This document shows, piece by piece, positions 48,006 through 60,777 of a stretch of DNA of 64,000 nucleotides. The notes under the pieces were generated by a model. It saw nothing but the letters and a program-made list of their open reading frames with translations. It ran no database searches and was not told where the DNA came from. The stretch is taken from the NCBI RefSeq assembly GCF_001640805.2, contig NC_066847.1, positions 26,093,504 through 26,157,503 of the forward strand, in the 5' to 3' direction. Position 1 is the first letter of the stretch, and the number at the start of each line of letters is the position of its first letter. This DNA comes from Lates calcarifer (taxonomy: Eukaryota > Chordata > Actinopteri > Centropomidae). A program made the position numbers and the translations under genes.

Positions 48006-49830
48006 GAGGGAAGCCCACACCACCGCAACCAGGAAATTATTTATCAAATTCTATTCTGGTTTTTGCCATTGTGCTTTTGCAACAGACGTTTGGAAAACTG
48101 GATTGAGTCATATTTTGAGTGAAAGTTATTTTAACTTCACGTCTCTCACTACCAGTCTGGGGCCTTACGTTTGAACTATTTTTAAGGAACAGTAAAGCAG
48201 GGAGACTTGTTATTTTCATGTCATTATCTGATAAAACATTTTTTTATATAAAAGGACAATGATTTAAACATTTCCTCTTGGAAGGGGAATGTTACTCTGT
48301 TATAGGCCAAACACCTGTAACCTAGTAAGGTGTAATAGATGAAAGGTTTGCAGTAAATTCCATCCATAATATCAGATCTCTCAGCTTCTAACAGTGGCTT
48401 GCTGGAAAATATTTGTGTCCATCTTTATAACATAGTGTTGCTCCTAAACATATCTTGCCATCTGTACTTGAATTCAGTAGTTTTAACTGGAACATTGTAC
48501 AAAATGTGTGCCAATGAAAGCAAATTTAAATGGTTTATGCTACTTTCAGATTTTTTTTTTCTGATCTTTTTTATTTGCTTGTACTGCAGTAAGTCATGGA
48601 TGCCTTATACAGTTGCTCAGTGTTATGTATATGATGTTTGCTGTAAAAATTCTTTATGGGGTGCAATAAGTTGGATCTTATGATGTTTTCAGATTTGGAC
48701 TACTTAATATTTGTTTAACAAATTAATATTATTGAAATCTAACATCTCTCTCATTTAAGAAAACAATGGATGGATGAATTGAGTATGTTATTTTACATAG
48801 ATCTGGTCCATGATGCCAACTTCTACAGTTCTTTGCTCTGAGGAGTAAGATGGTGATGACTGACTAGTGCCTGTTAACTCATTATACTCCTGTTTTAGCT
48901 TGTAACCTTCATTTGTGCTGCTGTTCATAATCTAAAGACATGATCAGTACTCTGCAGAAATTTAGATTTGTGCAGGTGTGATATGATTTACCATGCCTTG
49001 GTATGTTTGATATATTACATATATCGATGAACCTTTCCTTTCCTTGGCATTTCAATACTTTTGAAACACTGTTATTGTTGTTTATCGATGGTGAATGCCA
49101 CAGCGAGCAAAGACATTAGTTTATTGATCAACAAGTCACTACCAATATGTAATGGCTCTAAACTACAAAAAGGCAGTTGTAGGAAAGCACTAGTTTAAGT
49201 TACATATCTATGGCCTTGATTTAGGCTAGTGTTAGTGTGTTTTTCTCTGCTCCTCTGTAGGGTTGTTTACGATGTGGAGTAGCTATCGTTGATAGAAAGA
49301 CTGTGGACCACTACCATTAAATGGTGTACTTACAGATAAAGTATGTTTAGATCTGAGGAAAAACCTAGAGCATCTATATTCAGGTGTAAAGGCTTGCTGC
49401 TGTGTATTGTGAGATAAATCTGAGTAAAGGGAGTTGCATTTAGTTTTATAGAGATTTAATTTATGCTCAGTTCCAACACTCAAAAAATATTTTTAACATT
49501 GTATGTTTTATCCTGAGAGTGAAAACCTTAAGATATTTTCTGTTTCTTCTCTAAGTAGAACAAGTTATTTCATTTTGGCTAGATGATTTCATCTACACAC
49601 AATAGCCTACAGCACATTGTAGCATTGTATATTTTGTAATCTAAAGGAAGATCATCGCCGTGATACATTTTATTTAAATCTTTGATAGAAAGCTATTCCA
49701 CTGATAGCATGAAAATTTTATAAGCTATTGCTTTTTAAGTTGCACATTGTTTTCCTTTTTTTTTTTTTTTTTGGGAAGGTTATTTTTGTTTACCTAATTT
49801 GATCCAATAAATAATTTTGTAATCAAGACA
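48006..49830 (+). other. cobl: cobl 3' UTR (inferred)
   Basis: AT-rich sequence after the cobl stop without any splice-flanked open frame. The first canonical AATAAA is at 49806-49811, preceded by a 17-T run (49756-49772); an ATTAAA variant is at 49316-49321. The end is therefore placed near 49830, with a shorter form ending near 49340 possible. Several ATTTA words occur, as is common in unstable messages. Confidence 0.5.
49806..49811 (+). terminator. Candidate cobl polyadenylation signal AATAAA
   Basis: First canonical hexamer downstream of the cobl stop codon. Cleavage would be expected 10 to 30 nt further on. Other AATAAA words at about 50860, 51090 and 52583 are less likely because of distance. 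Confidence 0.45.
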
Positions 49831-52800
49831 AAACTGACTTGCTATATTTATAAACGTTATTTTTCTCTGCAAATAGCAAAATGTTAGACTGAACAGATGG
49901 TAGGTTGAACCTTGCCCTGGAAAGCACCACTCTAATGTGCCTGTGCCATTCCCAGCACTGTGGTTGCCTGTACACTGTGGCCATCCTGCTGTCCTCATGA
50001 AATATATTATGACCTCTCTCTCTCTGTCACACCACAGATGAGCTACTATTCCGGGCAGCAGTTTGTCGCCCTGACTCATCACTATGTGGTCACATGAAAT
50101 GACTCTCAGAGAACTTGAACCTAACCTGCATTCCTGATTGCTGAAACACCCGTCATTGTGCCCCCATGCCCTCCTCCCAGAAGCAGTGGAATGATGCAAA
50201 TATCCGCAGTAGTTGCAACATCAAATGGAAATACACAGTGTAGAGGTACATATTGACAAATAGATTGTAGATGTGTGGTCATTATCTGTTTTAAACAAGT
50301 TGCATAAGCTGGTCAGGCTCATGCTGTGTCTATTACTTTTGAATTATCTCATTTGCTTGCATGTGGCATTGACAAATACTGTTTCCCCTAAAAAAAAAAA
50401 AGTATTTTATAAGTGTGAGGGTGTCCCCTGGTAAAAACATGAATTGATGTACCCTCATGATCTCGTTGTTGGGGACTTTACTGACCAGATCAGGGTAATT
50501 TTAAGTAAATTGTTTCAGTGGTATAAGTCACAGAGTGCAGTAGACAAGTAATCTTGGCTGTGTTGGCCAGAGAGAGAGAGAGAGCTGTAAATTCCTGCAG
50601 GGACCACAGGCTTTTTTGTGGGTCAAAATTCATGCTCACTCTACAGCCATTCTAATCTGCCTTACAAATCTCTGAAGGGTGTGTATGGGTGGGTGGATGT
50701 CTCTGTGCGTGTGGGTGGGTGTGAATGATATTTTTGTTATGTACGTGCGTTTGAGCTTGTGCCTGTGTTGCGCATCCAAACCATGTTAACCATCCCGCCA
50801 ACATAAACAACTTCTGAATCAAGAATTACCAGAAGATCACACCACATGATACAACAGAAATAAATTCAGTTAGGTTTGGCTTTACTCTTGCCTTTACCAA
50901 CCGTACTGGTTGGTTTGTGTTTGTTGCCATAACAGTTTCAAATCAAGGCCTTAGGCGGAGAATGTCACCATCCCAATCATCATATTGACTAATAAAATTC
51001 AGATTTATGTAACCATGTAATTTAGATCACATCAGACACTTTGTACTGGATGTATAGGTAACACAGATATGTTTCCTTTTTTCAAACTCAATAAATAATG
51101 AGCTGTAAATTTTATGAAAAGTGTTGAGTTCCCTCTGTGGCAGCATTTACTAAAAGCATATTCATCCATAGTCCTGTGAGACTCTTTAATGAAAGCCATT
51201 CACCAACTGCCTTGACTTATATTACACAGCTTTGTTAGTCCTGACTCCCTGACTTATGAGTGATGGACACAGTGACACAGACTATCAGCAGGTGGCTTAT
51301 GTTGACTTTGTTTTGTGATGTTAGCTAGCCTACTATGTATCTGATCAATCAATTTCAACAAAAGACCTGTGTGATGCTGAATGTCTGATGAGATGAAATC
51401 AACATAATGTGTCTCATAGGAGGAATGCTTTGTTGCATGGTGGAACCCTGAATTTGAGTGACATGATGTGTGTTTGTTTGTGAGCATATGTGTGTGTCTG
51501 ACGCAGTGGCTGCACAATGTCTGCTCTTTGAACATGTGTTTACGCATGCACTGAGAGGGGGACACAGTGTGAGCCCCCTGTTGTCCTGATTGAGACACAA
51601 ATGCACACACACACAGCTCAGGACTGATGACCTTTTGCACTTCAGACTCCCATGGTGTGTTCCCATCACTTGAGCTTATCCACATATGAAATATCCCAGG
51701 CAGAATGAAAAATGAACTGACTACTGGGTTATCCCTGGTGTCACTGCAGCCTGTTCTAAACTAGTTAACAGTCTAAATTGCAATAACACATGAGCTGAAT
51801 GTACAGTACACCTCCTCATGATGCTCTTAGCCATATAACATCAGAGGGTCTTACGCAATACACTTACAAGGCCCAGGGAGATAAAGAACACAACCTTGGC
51901 AGGAAGGTAACCCTGGTGCAATGAGATTTGACCCCCAGTTGTGCAATACACATACCTCACAGCTACTGGTGTTTTGACTCCTGATTATGCTTGTCAGAGC
52001 AGGGCTTTTAATTAAAAGTGGAGTATTGTCTTGAACTTTTGAGTTCATGGTGTACCATGAGGAATTTCTTGCCATGTGTCCATTTTCACCACATTGTGAT
52101 CATTTTGGTCCTGAAAAGTATTATAATAATACTCTGTAACACTGAGATATGACAAATGAACTTCTGCTATCTGCTTGCTACAGCCAGCACAATACATGCA
52201 TTGTTCTAACAGTGTCAAATAGGCTCGTAGAGGCAGAATCTTTTGGCAAACAGGAAGGAACCAAAAGGAAACCAGTTGACTAATCCACTTGTATGATCCA
52301 GAGACTGAATTTGAAATTTACACTGGTGAATGTCTAGTGTTGGATGTAGTATAACCAACTGACTGTGTTCAAAATACACTTAAAGTTCATTTATGGTTTG
52401 ATCCCATCTTTATTCACATGGTTCTCAAGAAACAACAGTATGTATGCAGCTCTACCTACATTTTGAGGGACAAAACACATCATATTTCAAATCTTACTTT
52501 TATATCTGTTGTGTTCCAAGCATATGAAGGAAACTAGGCAGACATGAACCTCCTAATGATGTACCTTACAACCCCCTATGTTTCAATAAAATTAAACTAA
52601 AATGCATACCTTTCAAAAGAATATTTAGACCTGGACAGACCAAAGTCAACCTCTGAATGTGTATATATTAGTAGCCTGTCTTATAGGAAACTGTGTCATG
52701 ACATTACACAGTTTAAATGTTGTGTGAACAGAACAGATATCAGAGTAGAGCTGATTATGGTATTTTAAGCAGGTTTTAAATTATTTTCATCCTCTTCTGT

Positions 52801-53060
52801 ACATTAAATCCATAAATATGATTATTACATATTTGTAATATTGATTGATGGCTGAACTTTTATACAGGAGGTTATGCAACAGCTTTGTTTAAAAGGAAAA
52901 GGGAGAAATAACTTGCAGTTGAGCAGCTCTTTGAAAAATGGTGTGAAATGGGAAAATTTTTCTCATGCAACCTATTCAAAATCTGATTACAGATTATACG
53001 TGTCTGTTTTTTTAACAGCACACTGAACTCAAACTGCCAGACTAGGACAGCTCCTCAGAA
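49831..53060. other. Intergenic region between cobl and the next gene
   Basis: AT-rich, unique, with a GA tract near 50571-50582 and TG-rich words at 50680-50725. Open frames near 51.25-51.69 kb on the minus strand derive from CA-rich sequence. No gene or repeat family is recognised. Confidence 0.65.
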
Positions 53061-53174
53061 AAAAAGCGGAATCCTCTGAACACGCCCTTATTCCCATAAG
53101 ACGTGAACGCCGCATTAATCACCCCTCACACGTGGGCGTGGTCTGGTCTAAAGGGGAGGGGTTGTTTGCGTGCG

Positions 53175-53214
<40 letters not shown>

Positions 53215-53230
53215 TGAGAGAGAGAGTGTG
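53060..53230 (+). promoter_or_regulatory. Putative promoter of the downstream gene
   Basis: The base composition changes from AT-rich to CpG-containing here. It has a CACGTG E-box (53129-53134) overlapping a GGGCGTGG GC/KLF-type box (53134-53141), a GGGGAGGGG box near 53152-53160, and an ACACGCCC box (the reverse type) around 53078. A long GT repeat (53181-53212) follows, then the inferred exon. No TATA box is evident, which fits a CpG-type promoter. The transcription start is not determined. Confidence 0.45.
53181..53212. repeat. Microsatellite (GT)16 in the putative promoter
   Basis: Perfect GT repeat preceded by GTGCGT variants and followed by GAGA. It lies between the GC boxes and the inferred 5' exon; Z-DNA-forming GT tracts near starts can affect expression (general knowledge, not shown here). 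Confidence 0.93.
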
Positions 53231-53442
53231 TCCTCCCCGGCCGCATGAGATGAGCTGCCTGCAGTCTCTGTCGCCACTGTTTTCGCCTCCTCCTCTACTG
53301 CCTCTGTGTATCTGTCCAGTCCGAAAATGTTGACCACCGTGGCCTGATCCAGCGCTGCCGACTGTCCCTTCATCTCCACACTGCCACTCTCCGCTTTTGT
53401 CTCTGAGGGTAGCTGCCTGTCTCAACTGATCTGGCTGTTAAG
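53225..53442 (+). other. Inferred 5' non-coding first exon of the next gene, probably grb10
   Basis: A CpG-bearing stretch ends in a near-consensus donor, gttaag|gtgagt at 53442/53443. It contains no long open frame but has short upstream ATGs: M-R-stop at 53245, a 27-codon frame at 53250-53333, and M-L-T-T-V-A-stop at 53327. That is typical of a 5' UTR exon. From mammalian gene order (COBL followed in the same direction by GRB10, which has non-coding first exons) I infer grb10. The start coordinate is approximate. If this locus were cobll1, the analogous neighbour would be grb14. Confidence 0.4.
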
Positions 53443-54097
53443 GTGAGTGCATGTTATCGGAGGAACAAACAGTTACCGTGCTCCTTGTTTGGGGAGAGGG
53501 GAGAATAAGAAGTCCGCGAAGAGTGGTCAGTGGGCGCGTGTGATAAAAGTTTAATGTGTTTGTTGTGATGACACGCGCTGTTCTGCGGGTCGGAACACAT
53601 GTGTGCACTGCGCGTAACCGCCTAGAGGGACCTGGGTCCACGCCGTCCGTTTTTGACAACGTAGCGGCCAGTCATTGAACTTTGAAAACAAGTTTATTCA
53701 TCGGATCGGGGTGTTGCATGAATCTATACTGGCTTGTATTCACTGTATTCCTGCTGGTGGGAAGCTTCCGCCGGAGACACCCCAGCCTGTTCCGGGGTTG
53801 GGTAAAGCGTGCCTACAAGACGTCCAAATCTCGTGCACTTTTTTACACCTTTCCCCAACATTTGCGGTGATTTGAGTCTGTCGAACAACCTGCCTTGTTT
53901 ACAGTTGCGTAACAACAGTCTACGGTGGCCCATAGCCTACTTTCCATCCTGCAGGGCTCCAGACCCCCCCCCCAACTCAATTCTGTGAGAGTTTTGTCAG
54001 TCTCGCCTTATCGCCTTATCCTTTTGGCAGCGTTTGCTTTGGGGGTGGGGAGGGGGAGAAAGAGGCGTTTTCCCAGGGATACTCGTGAAGCCCACTG

Positions 54098-54605
54098 CAG
54101 TGGTTCCCAAAGTGGGCTCCGGGTACTCCCAGGGGGTCCTTGGTTGGGTTCCAGGGGGTCCCCAGTAAAGTGGGCAATTGTTGAATTGAACTGAGCCACT
54201 GCAACTTAACACAACGAGAGGAGGAAGTTTTTTTTTTTTTTTATCCACTGGGCTGACTGTAAAAAAGTCTTATCAGTGCACTTGTTAAGCAGGTCTGTAG
54301 TGCTGAATCAATAGGCTTTAACTGCAAAACTGCTCCCAGAGGGAGTGTGTTGGAAAGGTTTCTCAAATGTGGGATGCTGGATTTGAAAATATTTTGGAAA
54401 CCCATGGCCTACTCCTTCATCTTCAAGCCACTAAATCCAGCTTTTGCCCTGTGCTGTAAACTGCAGATGTACCACTTCACTGTTCTCTATTGTATACCCC
54501 TCTATTATTTCATGTGGCATTTGGTATAAAAGCTCACTTCAGCTTACATCATCAAGTCAATAATACAATATTTTGTCTCAGTTATATAATACTTTGAGAA
54601 ACAGT
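54098..54605 (+). mobile_element. hAT-type (Charlie-like) non-autonomous element, degenerate
   Basis: The left end reads CAGTGGTTCCCAAAGTGGGC followed by TCCGGG and repeated CCAGGGGGTCC words, the classic terminus of vertebrate hAT-Charlie-type elements (CAGTGGTTCTCAAA...GGGGTCC). A diverged inverted copy, ACTTTGAGAAACAGTA, is at about 54590-54605. The 8-bp flanks (gcccactg on the left) do not match on the right, so the right end is uncertain. No transposase is encoded; a 14-T run lies at about 54229-54242. Confidence 0.45.
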
Positions 54606-57600
54606 ATTTAACAAAGGTAACATTAATAGACTGAGAGAGGGTAAGTGAGTGAGAGAGAGCCGGATCATTATCTAATCAAACTTTATGTGCAAACGTCTTA
54701 CCAAAGCAACTCCTCATAGATAGTCTAATCTGCCCTGTCATTTGGGCACTCGTCCAAATCAATTCCTTTATTGGCTGCATGTGGTCTCTGCAGAAAGTTG
54801 CATAAACCACCCAAATTTATGATTCTGGGAACTATCGACGTTGGCCTGTGTGTTTTGAATGCAGATCAGGGCTCTCGCTGGGTATGTGGGGTTAGAATGG
54901 AAGGAGGCACTTAGAGACTGATGCACATGGTAAGATTTTGTGGGGGATGCATCCAGAATCTATTCTGCACCTTTGCATGGGGAAAACTTGTTAAAAGAGA
55001 TGTCAGTCCGTCCTGAATGTTAAAACATTTGGGATACACCTAAATTTGTCAGCACAGGCAGAACTATTGAGCTTCCATTTCCATGGGTGGGATTTCTGTG
55101 GCTAGGGAAATACTGGATAAAACCAAGCTGCAGGCATGAATTAATATTGTGTCCAGTGGTTTTCAGTGCATGTGGCTTTCTGACTTTGTCATTCATCCCT
55201 TGTTGGATTAATTACTATTGGATTAAAATCCTGTGTACTTAAATTTATTAGTATGTCTTTAATTTAACCTCAATATACCTTTCAGAATTAAGGCAAGCAA
55301 AGCAGAGTCAGCAACCCTTCTGGAGTCACTGAAGTGAAACACACAATCTGGCCAACCACTGATATTTCACTCAACTTGGCAACCTACAGTGGAACACTTA
55401 AATACTGCCCCCATGCATGTTAACCTCTTAAGTGTGGTTGAATATGAAGTAGTTTGATCACGTGGCTGCTGCTACATACTGTCTAAAACATGCCATAGTC
55501 ATGTCTTTTCAAGCATGTGATTTTTTTGACACCCTCCTATTCATAACCAAAGAGGATTTCTCTTTTCCTTGCCCTTGCCCATTATTTCCTGCTTTCTTTC
55601 ATTTAATTATGTTGTGGTCACATCTCTGTGTACATGGCAACCTCTCAAGCTGTGGTTTCTTTCACCCCCTCAGCACCAGTCCTGCTATTTCAAGTCCATG
55701 CTCAGTAAGCACAGGCATGACGGGGCATGAACTCTGCTAGACTACAGGCTGCCAAAAGGCTGCTGACTGCACATATTGCACATAATTATACTTATGATAA
55801 GCTATACTCAGCTCACTCTAGGATTCAGACTTGTGTGTTTTGTGAAACTCTTAAAAATCTAAAATGGATTTGAGTCTGCTGCTTATGTTCCACTGAGTTT
55901 TGACTGAAATACTGTATGCTTGGCAGTGATCACCCTAGAGATTAAATAGAGAATTTTGATGTACAAATACACATAAAGGTGTGTGTTCCCCTAGCTCTTG
56001 CTTGTATGCATGCAGAGTTTCTGCTGCCATTCAAGGGCAGAAGTGGCAGAGATACCCTAATAGCTGGTATTGGTGCTACAAGAGCTCGTGGCCGTGCTCT
56101 AGGCAGCATTCCATTGAGTCTTGCGTCAGCCAGCAGTCATTCAGCACTGGTTAGTCTAGGCTTATACACTGTTAATACCCCCTCCCTGATGTCATGACAC
56201 CATTAACCCAATCCTGCTGAGGGACCACAGCACAGTTTATGCCAGTCGACTGACTCTGCCTGGACCTAAACTCAGAACAATTCTACAAAATGCTCAGCTG
56301 GGCTGTCGGTGGTCAAAAAATAGCCCACTGATGTTAGGGACTGCTATTTGTCTTCTGGCTAAAGATAAAGTTTGGACTTAGTTGCATAATCAATCATCAT
56401 TTCAAGATACTTACTCTCTCTCATGTTAAAATGAGCTATATTGGTTTGGCCCTTAAAGCATTCTACAAACCTTTTGCATTTGGCTTGTTTGAATTGATAC
56501 TTAACCACAAGTAAACATTTCTTGAGACTAATTTGACCACTTATTGTTGACATTACAGCTCATTTCATGTTTTGTGTACTCGGTATCTCAACAGTAACTG
56601 CTGAGTAATCCTGTTCTGCTTTCTGAGAAGTCATTTCTAAGAACCCAAAACCTTGTCAGAGGAAAAACTTTGTGGTATTATTCTTCCCCCTCCTCCTCCT
56701 CTATATTTTAAATACGGACCTGTACAAACCCAATTCTAACCACTTTCCACTTGTGACCTAAGATGATGCAATGCTCGCTTGTCTAACCAACACGGCGTAT
56801 GGTGGATTGAGTTTCTCACTGTCTGGTGATGGTCCAAATGTGGCTGAAACCCTAGCCTGCGTGAGAGGCAAGAATGTTGCCTTTATTCTGTAGGTAACTT
56901 AACACCTCAGGTGTGCACAGGTAACATGGCGTGGATGCACGTGATGTCAGACAAAATGATTTCTCTAGTGCATAGGTGCACCATTTGTACCCCTGCTCTC
57001 ACGTTGCCTTGCTTTTATCTCTATATGTCTGTCGTCTCTCAGTTTATCTTTGCCTCTTTGTCCATCTGTCTACCCCACTGTCTGCCTCCACCAGCTCTCT
57101 CTTTCTTTAGTCAACCTTTCTCTCCTAGCTTCACCATCTTTATCTCTGTCTCTCTCTCTGTCGATCTGTGTCTCAGTCTACCAACTGAAATCTGCAATAC
57201 AAAATCAAAACAAACCATGGCTAGTTGGCTTTGGTAGATGTACTGTACGATTAAAAACAAGATGGGCTTCTTTTTGGAGAAATACTTCCCTGTACCAAAA
57301 TGTAGAACAATACAGGCATTTAACTGTTCCTGAATTATTGTGCTGTCCTTAACCTCACACTGAATCTCTCCCACGCTCTGAATATAGCACTTTTGACTCT
57401 GCATCCATGTATTCTGTCATGCATAATTACATTTTCTGCTCTCTGGTTTTCTAGTATTATTCCCAGACTTAGAAGTGATTATGGCTTAGAGTGTTGTACT
57501 TTGGTACTTAGGAATAAGACTTATGCTTAGTCTTTGTTAATATGATTTTTTTCACCCAGCCAAGTTTGTTAGCATTCCTGAGAGTAAGTACGTAAAATAA

Positions 57601-60600
57601 ACCCTGGTCCCCTTTCCTCTCAAGTGGTTAAATAGAACTCTATCCCTTTTCTGATACAAGTTAAATGTTTTACTCACAAGGTCAGTTTTATTTGGGTTTG
57701 ATGTTTACTTTTGCTGCCGAAGATGACGTCATGTGCCCAGACCCGATTGTTTTACCAAGTTGTGTTCTTCAATAAAAGTGGATGTAATGGGACAATTCCC
57801 TGTATTTTGCCACAGTCATTGGTTACAGACCTTCTGTGCTACCAACAGGTGTAGTAAAGATGGTGTCAAGAGAGGGGGAATCCATCTAATCTTGGCTTCT
57901 CAGGCCACCATTAAGGCTTACTTGTGCGCTAGCACCATTGCTCACAAGCCCCGTCTATTCATCTCTACCATTGCATAAGACCAGTTCTCCCAAGCAGCCC
58001 AATGAAATCCTCATCCAATTAGGCACTGTCCACGTTTCCAAAAGGCCTTTCTCTCATAGACTGGTGCTATTCAGCCTCCCCCGGCATGACATCAGGCCTT
58101 CTCTTATAGCCCCACTTTACGCTACTGCTCTCAGATAATGAAAGCTGCCAGTTTTTGACTAATCAACATGTGCAACAAGCACATCCAGTGAGGAGTGACT
58201 ACCATCTAATCTGCTGATTAAAACAGAAGACAGAGATGCTCTGTTCAACTCTCTCTCCCTCCGTCTCTCAGTGTTGCATTGCTGCAGAGATAACAGCTAG
58301 CCACACACTCAACCATACACACACATTCTCTGATAACCTCATTTGGGAAGCTCGAAAGTTAATAATTGGAATTATTTTCAGTTTTCATTTTAGAGTTTCT
58401 TGGAAGATCAAAGGTTTTGATCAGTAGTCAGTTTTGTTTGTAAGTGTAATGCTTACAGTAATTTCTAAAGGTCTTTATTTGGTGATCTACAGTTGAGGAG
58501 AAACTAATTCTGCCACTTGTCACTCTGTTTGGTGTAATCTAATAACTATTTTCATGTTCAAGTTCAAGATTTGTCAGTTGCAGGTATAAAAATACACATA
58601 TTACAAGGGTAACTTACAGAGCAAAATGCCGATTTGGAATTAGAGGGGAAATTGGCAGCTCACAGCAACACAATACAGCAGAGCAGACAACTTAGCTTTC
58701 CACCCATATCACTCCCCGTCTCACATACCACACAATTTCTGTAGGTCGGCTTACCAAAGGAAGTTTTGATAACTCGCAGCATCAGGCTAAATATTCTCAC
58801 TTAAGGCATATGGCTTGTTTGATCATATACAGTAGAATAATTGACCTCCCCTCTCTTGGGGTTGGGTTACGGTCAGTACATTCATGTCAAAGGGTTCTCC
58901 AGAAGTCCCCAGACACTGAGTTGGATCCATGCCATTCTTTAAATTACGACGCTGTTTCTGTTCTGGACTGGCGCGCTGCAGAATGAGGGGAGGGGTCGGA
59001 TGGCAGAGGGGGGCTGGGGCTATGGCTGGGGTTGGGTGAGCGTTTGGAGGAGAGGGAGGTAGTTGATCCGTTACAGTGTAGCATTGAATAACTGTGGGAA
59101 ATGGGGGGGGGTTGAGGACGCTCAAGTGAGTTTTGCAGGCCTGTGACCAGTGTGTGATATCTTCAGGTGGATAGGTGGATATCAGGCACCTGTGTCATTT
59201 ATTTGTTCCATCAGTTTTTAGGTAGGAATCTCGGCTCAATGCGATGGATTGTTTACTCTCTGTGAAAAGAATAAGACACATTATACCATGGAAGTCTGTC
59301 AGTTTACCTTGTGAGTCTAATGCTGTCTATGTGTTCCCTATCACCAGGTATATCTAAGTCCAATATTCACTTTAACTTTATCTATCTTTCTGTCTCCACC
59401 AACTCCTGAAGCTGCTAAATACACTGCTATGTTTACCAGCTTGCTGTTTAGTGCTGGGTATTTAGTATACAATCAGATAATCAGATTGTTTTCACTGAAA
59501 ACAGCTACTTGCTGGGGTGGGAAACAGTGACAGAGTGAATCAGAATAGTTAAGTTGCCACAGTTATCTGAAAGATGCTAAAACACACTGTTGGGGTTGAG
59601 GGCAAGTACATCCAGTCAATAATTCTTTATAGGTTTGTTACTATAAACCACCCCTTTACGCATAGTCATCTAACAAAAATGTTGATTAGAGCAGCTTTAA
59701 ACATGTTGAACATTTAAACTAGTTGGAGATGGGGAACCTTGACATGTGTTGTTCTGTTCTCACCTTCCACTGTATTATCCTTCCCAATTCATTTCACCTA
59801 CGGTTGTTCTTTTGAGATCATAGGACAGGCTGCTCTCAGCTGGCTATGGGCATGTGAATAAAAATATAACTACTTTGAGTTGCAGAGGGTCTCTTAAACA
59901 CCACTTTCTAGCTAAATAGTCAACTGCTAAACTGAGATGCATTCACCGCAGCCTCTTTTTAATCAATTTTCAGTTTGAACTCAGAAATTAACATTGAATA
60001 AAGCTGTTCATATTTGTTATTGCAGGTCAGCTTTTCTTATTGCCGCAAAAATCCACTAACTTGCTATTTTTCTCATTTGTCTGTCTTCATGACAATTTGG
60101 GGAACCTGCTGGATTTGGACTGTGTGACACTTACCAGTAGAAGGGGTAACCGTAGCCGAACTGTAGTTATAGAGGTCAACTTTGTCTGTTGCTACTCTGT
60201 AAAGATAAACTTTTAAAGGAATTATTATGAACCCAGAGTTTAGACATGCTGTAAGTTGTATTGTGAACATAAACACACACATATTTGCACACATATTGGA
60301 AGACACACTTGCACATACTCACTGCTCCCCCTGGATGTGCACTGCCTTCAATACTGTCATTTCAAGTGAGGCTTGTTCCAGCTGTACTGTCTGTCTCAGG
60401 GGTTCCCTGGGCTGCAGTGGGATTCCACAGATCCCATGGGATCCAACACAAATGCTGCAGACGTGGGACATATTTATTCCAGTGTAGTCAGCATCATTAT
60501 CACGAGCTAAAATTCTGTGTATGAAAATATGAGCGGCTGTTTATTACTGGGTTTAACCTTTCATGTAAAAGCACTGTCCTCCAGTAAACCTTGTGCATCA

Positions 60601-60692
60601 AATATGGTAAGGCATTAAATAAAGTCACAAGTGACATGAATTTTGTTTAGATATCAGGAGCATTAGAAAGTGATATCTATAATCCAAACTGC

Positions 60693-60694
<2 letters not shown>

Positions 60695-60770
<76 letters not shown>
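60695..60770. repeat. Self-complementary microsatellite (CA)21(TA)5(TG)12
   Basis: CA repeats (60695-60736) pass through TATATATATA (60737-60746) into TG repeats (60747-60770). The two arms are reverse complements, so either strand can fold into a hairpin of up to about 24 pairs around the TA core. More TG/TA-rich sequence follows to about 60820. Confidence 0.96.

Positions 60771-60777
<7 letters not shown>

Noticed and set aside
53724..54248. Overlapping frames in the CpG-rich and hAT-containing stretch
   Set aside because: Low AT content reduces stop codons; none has a motif, and several run across the transposon terminus and poly(T).
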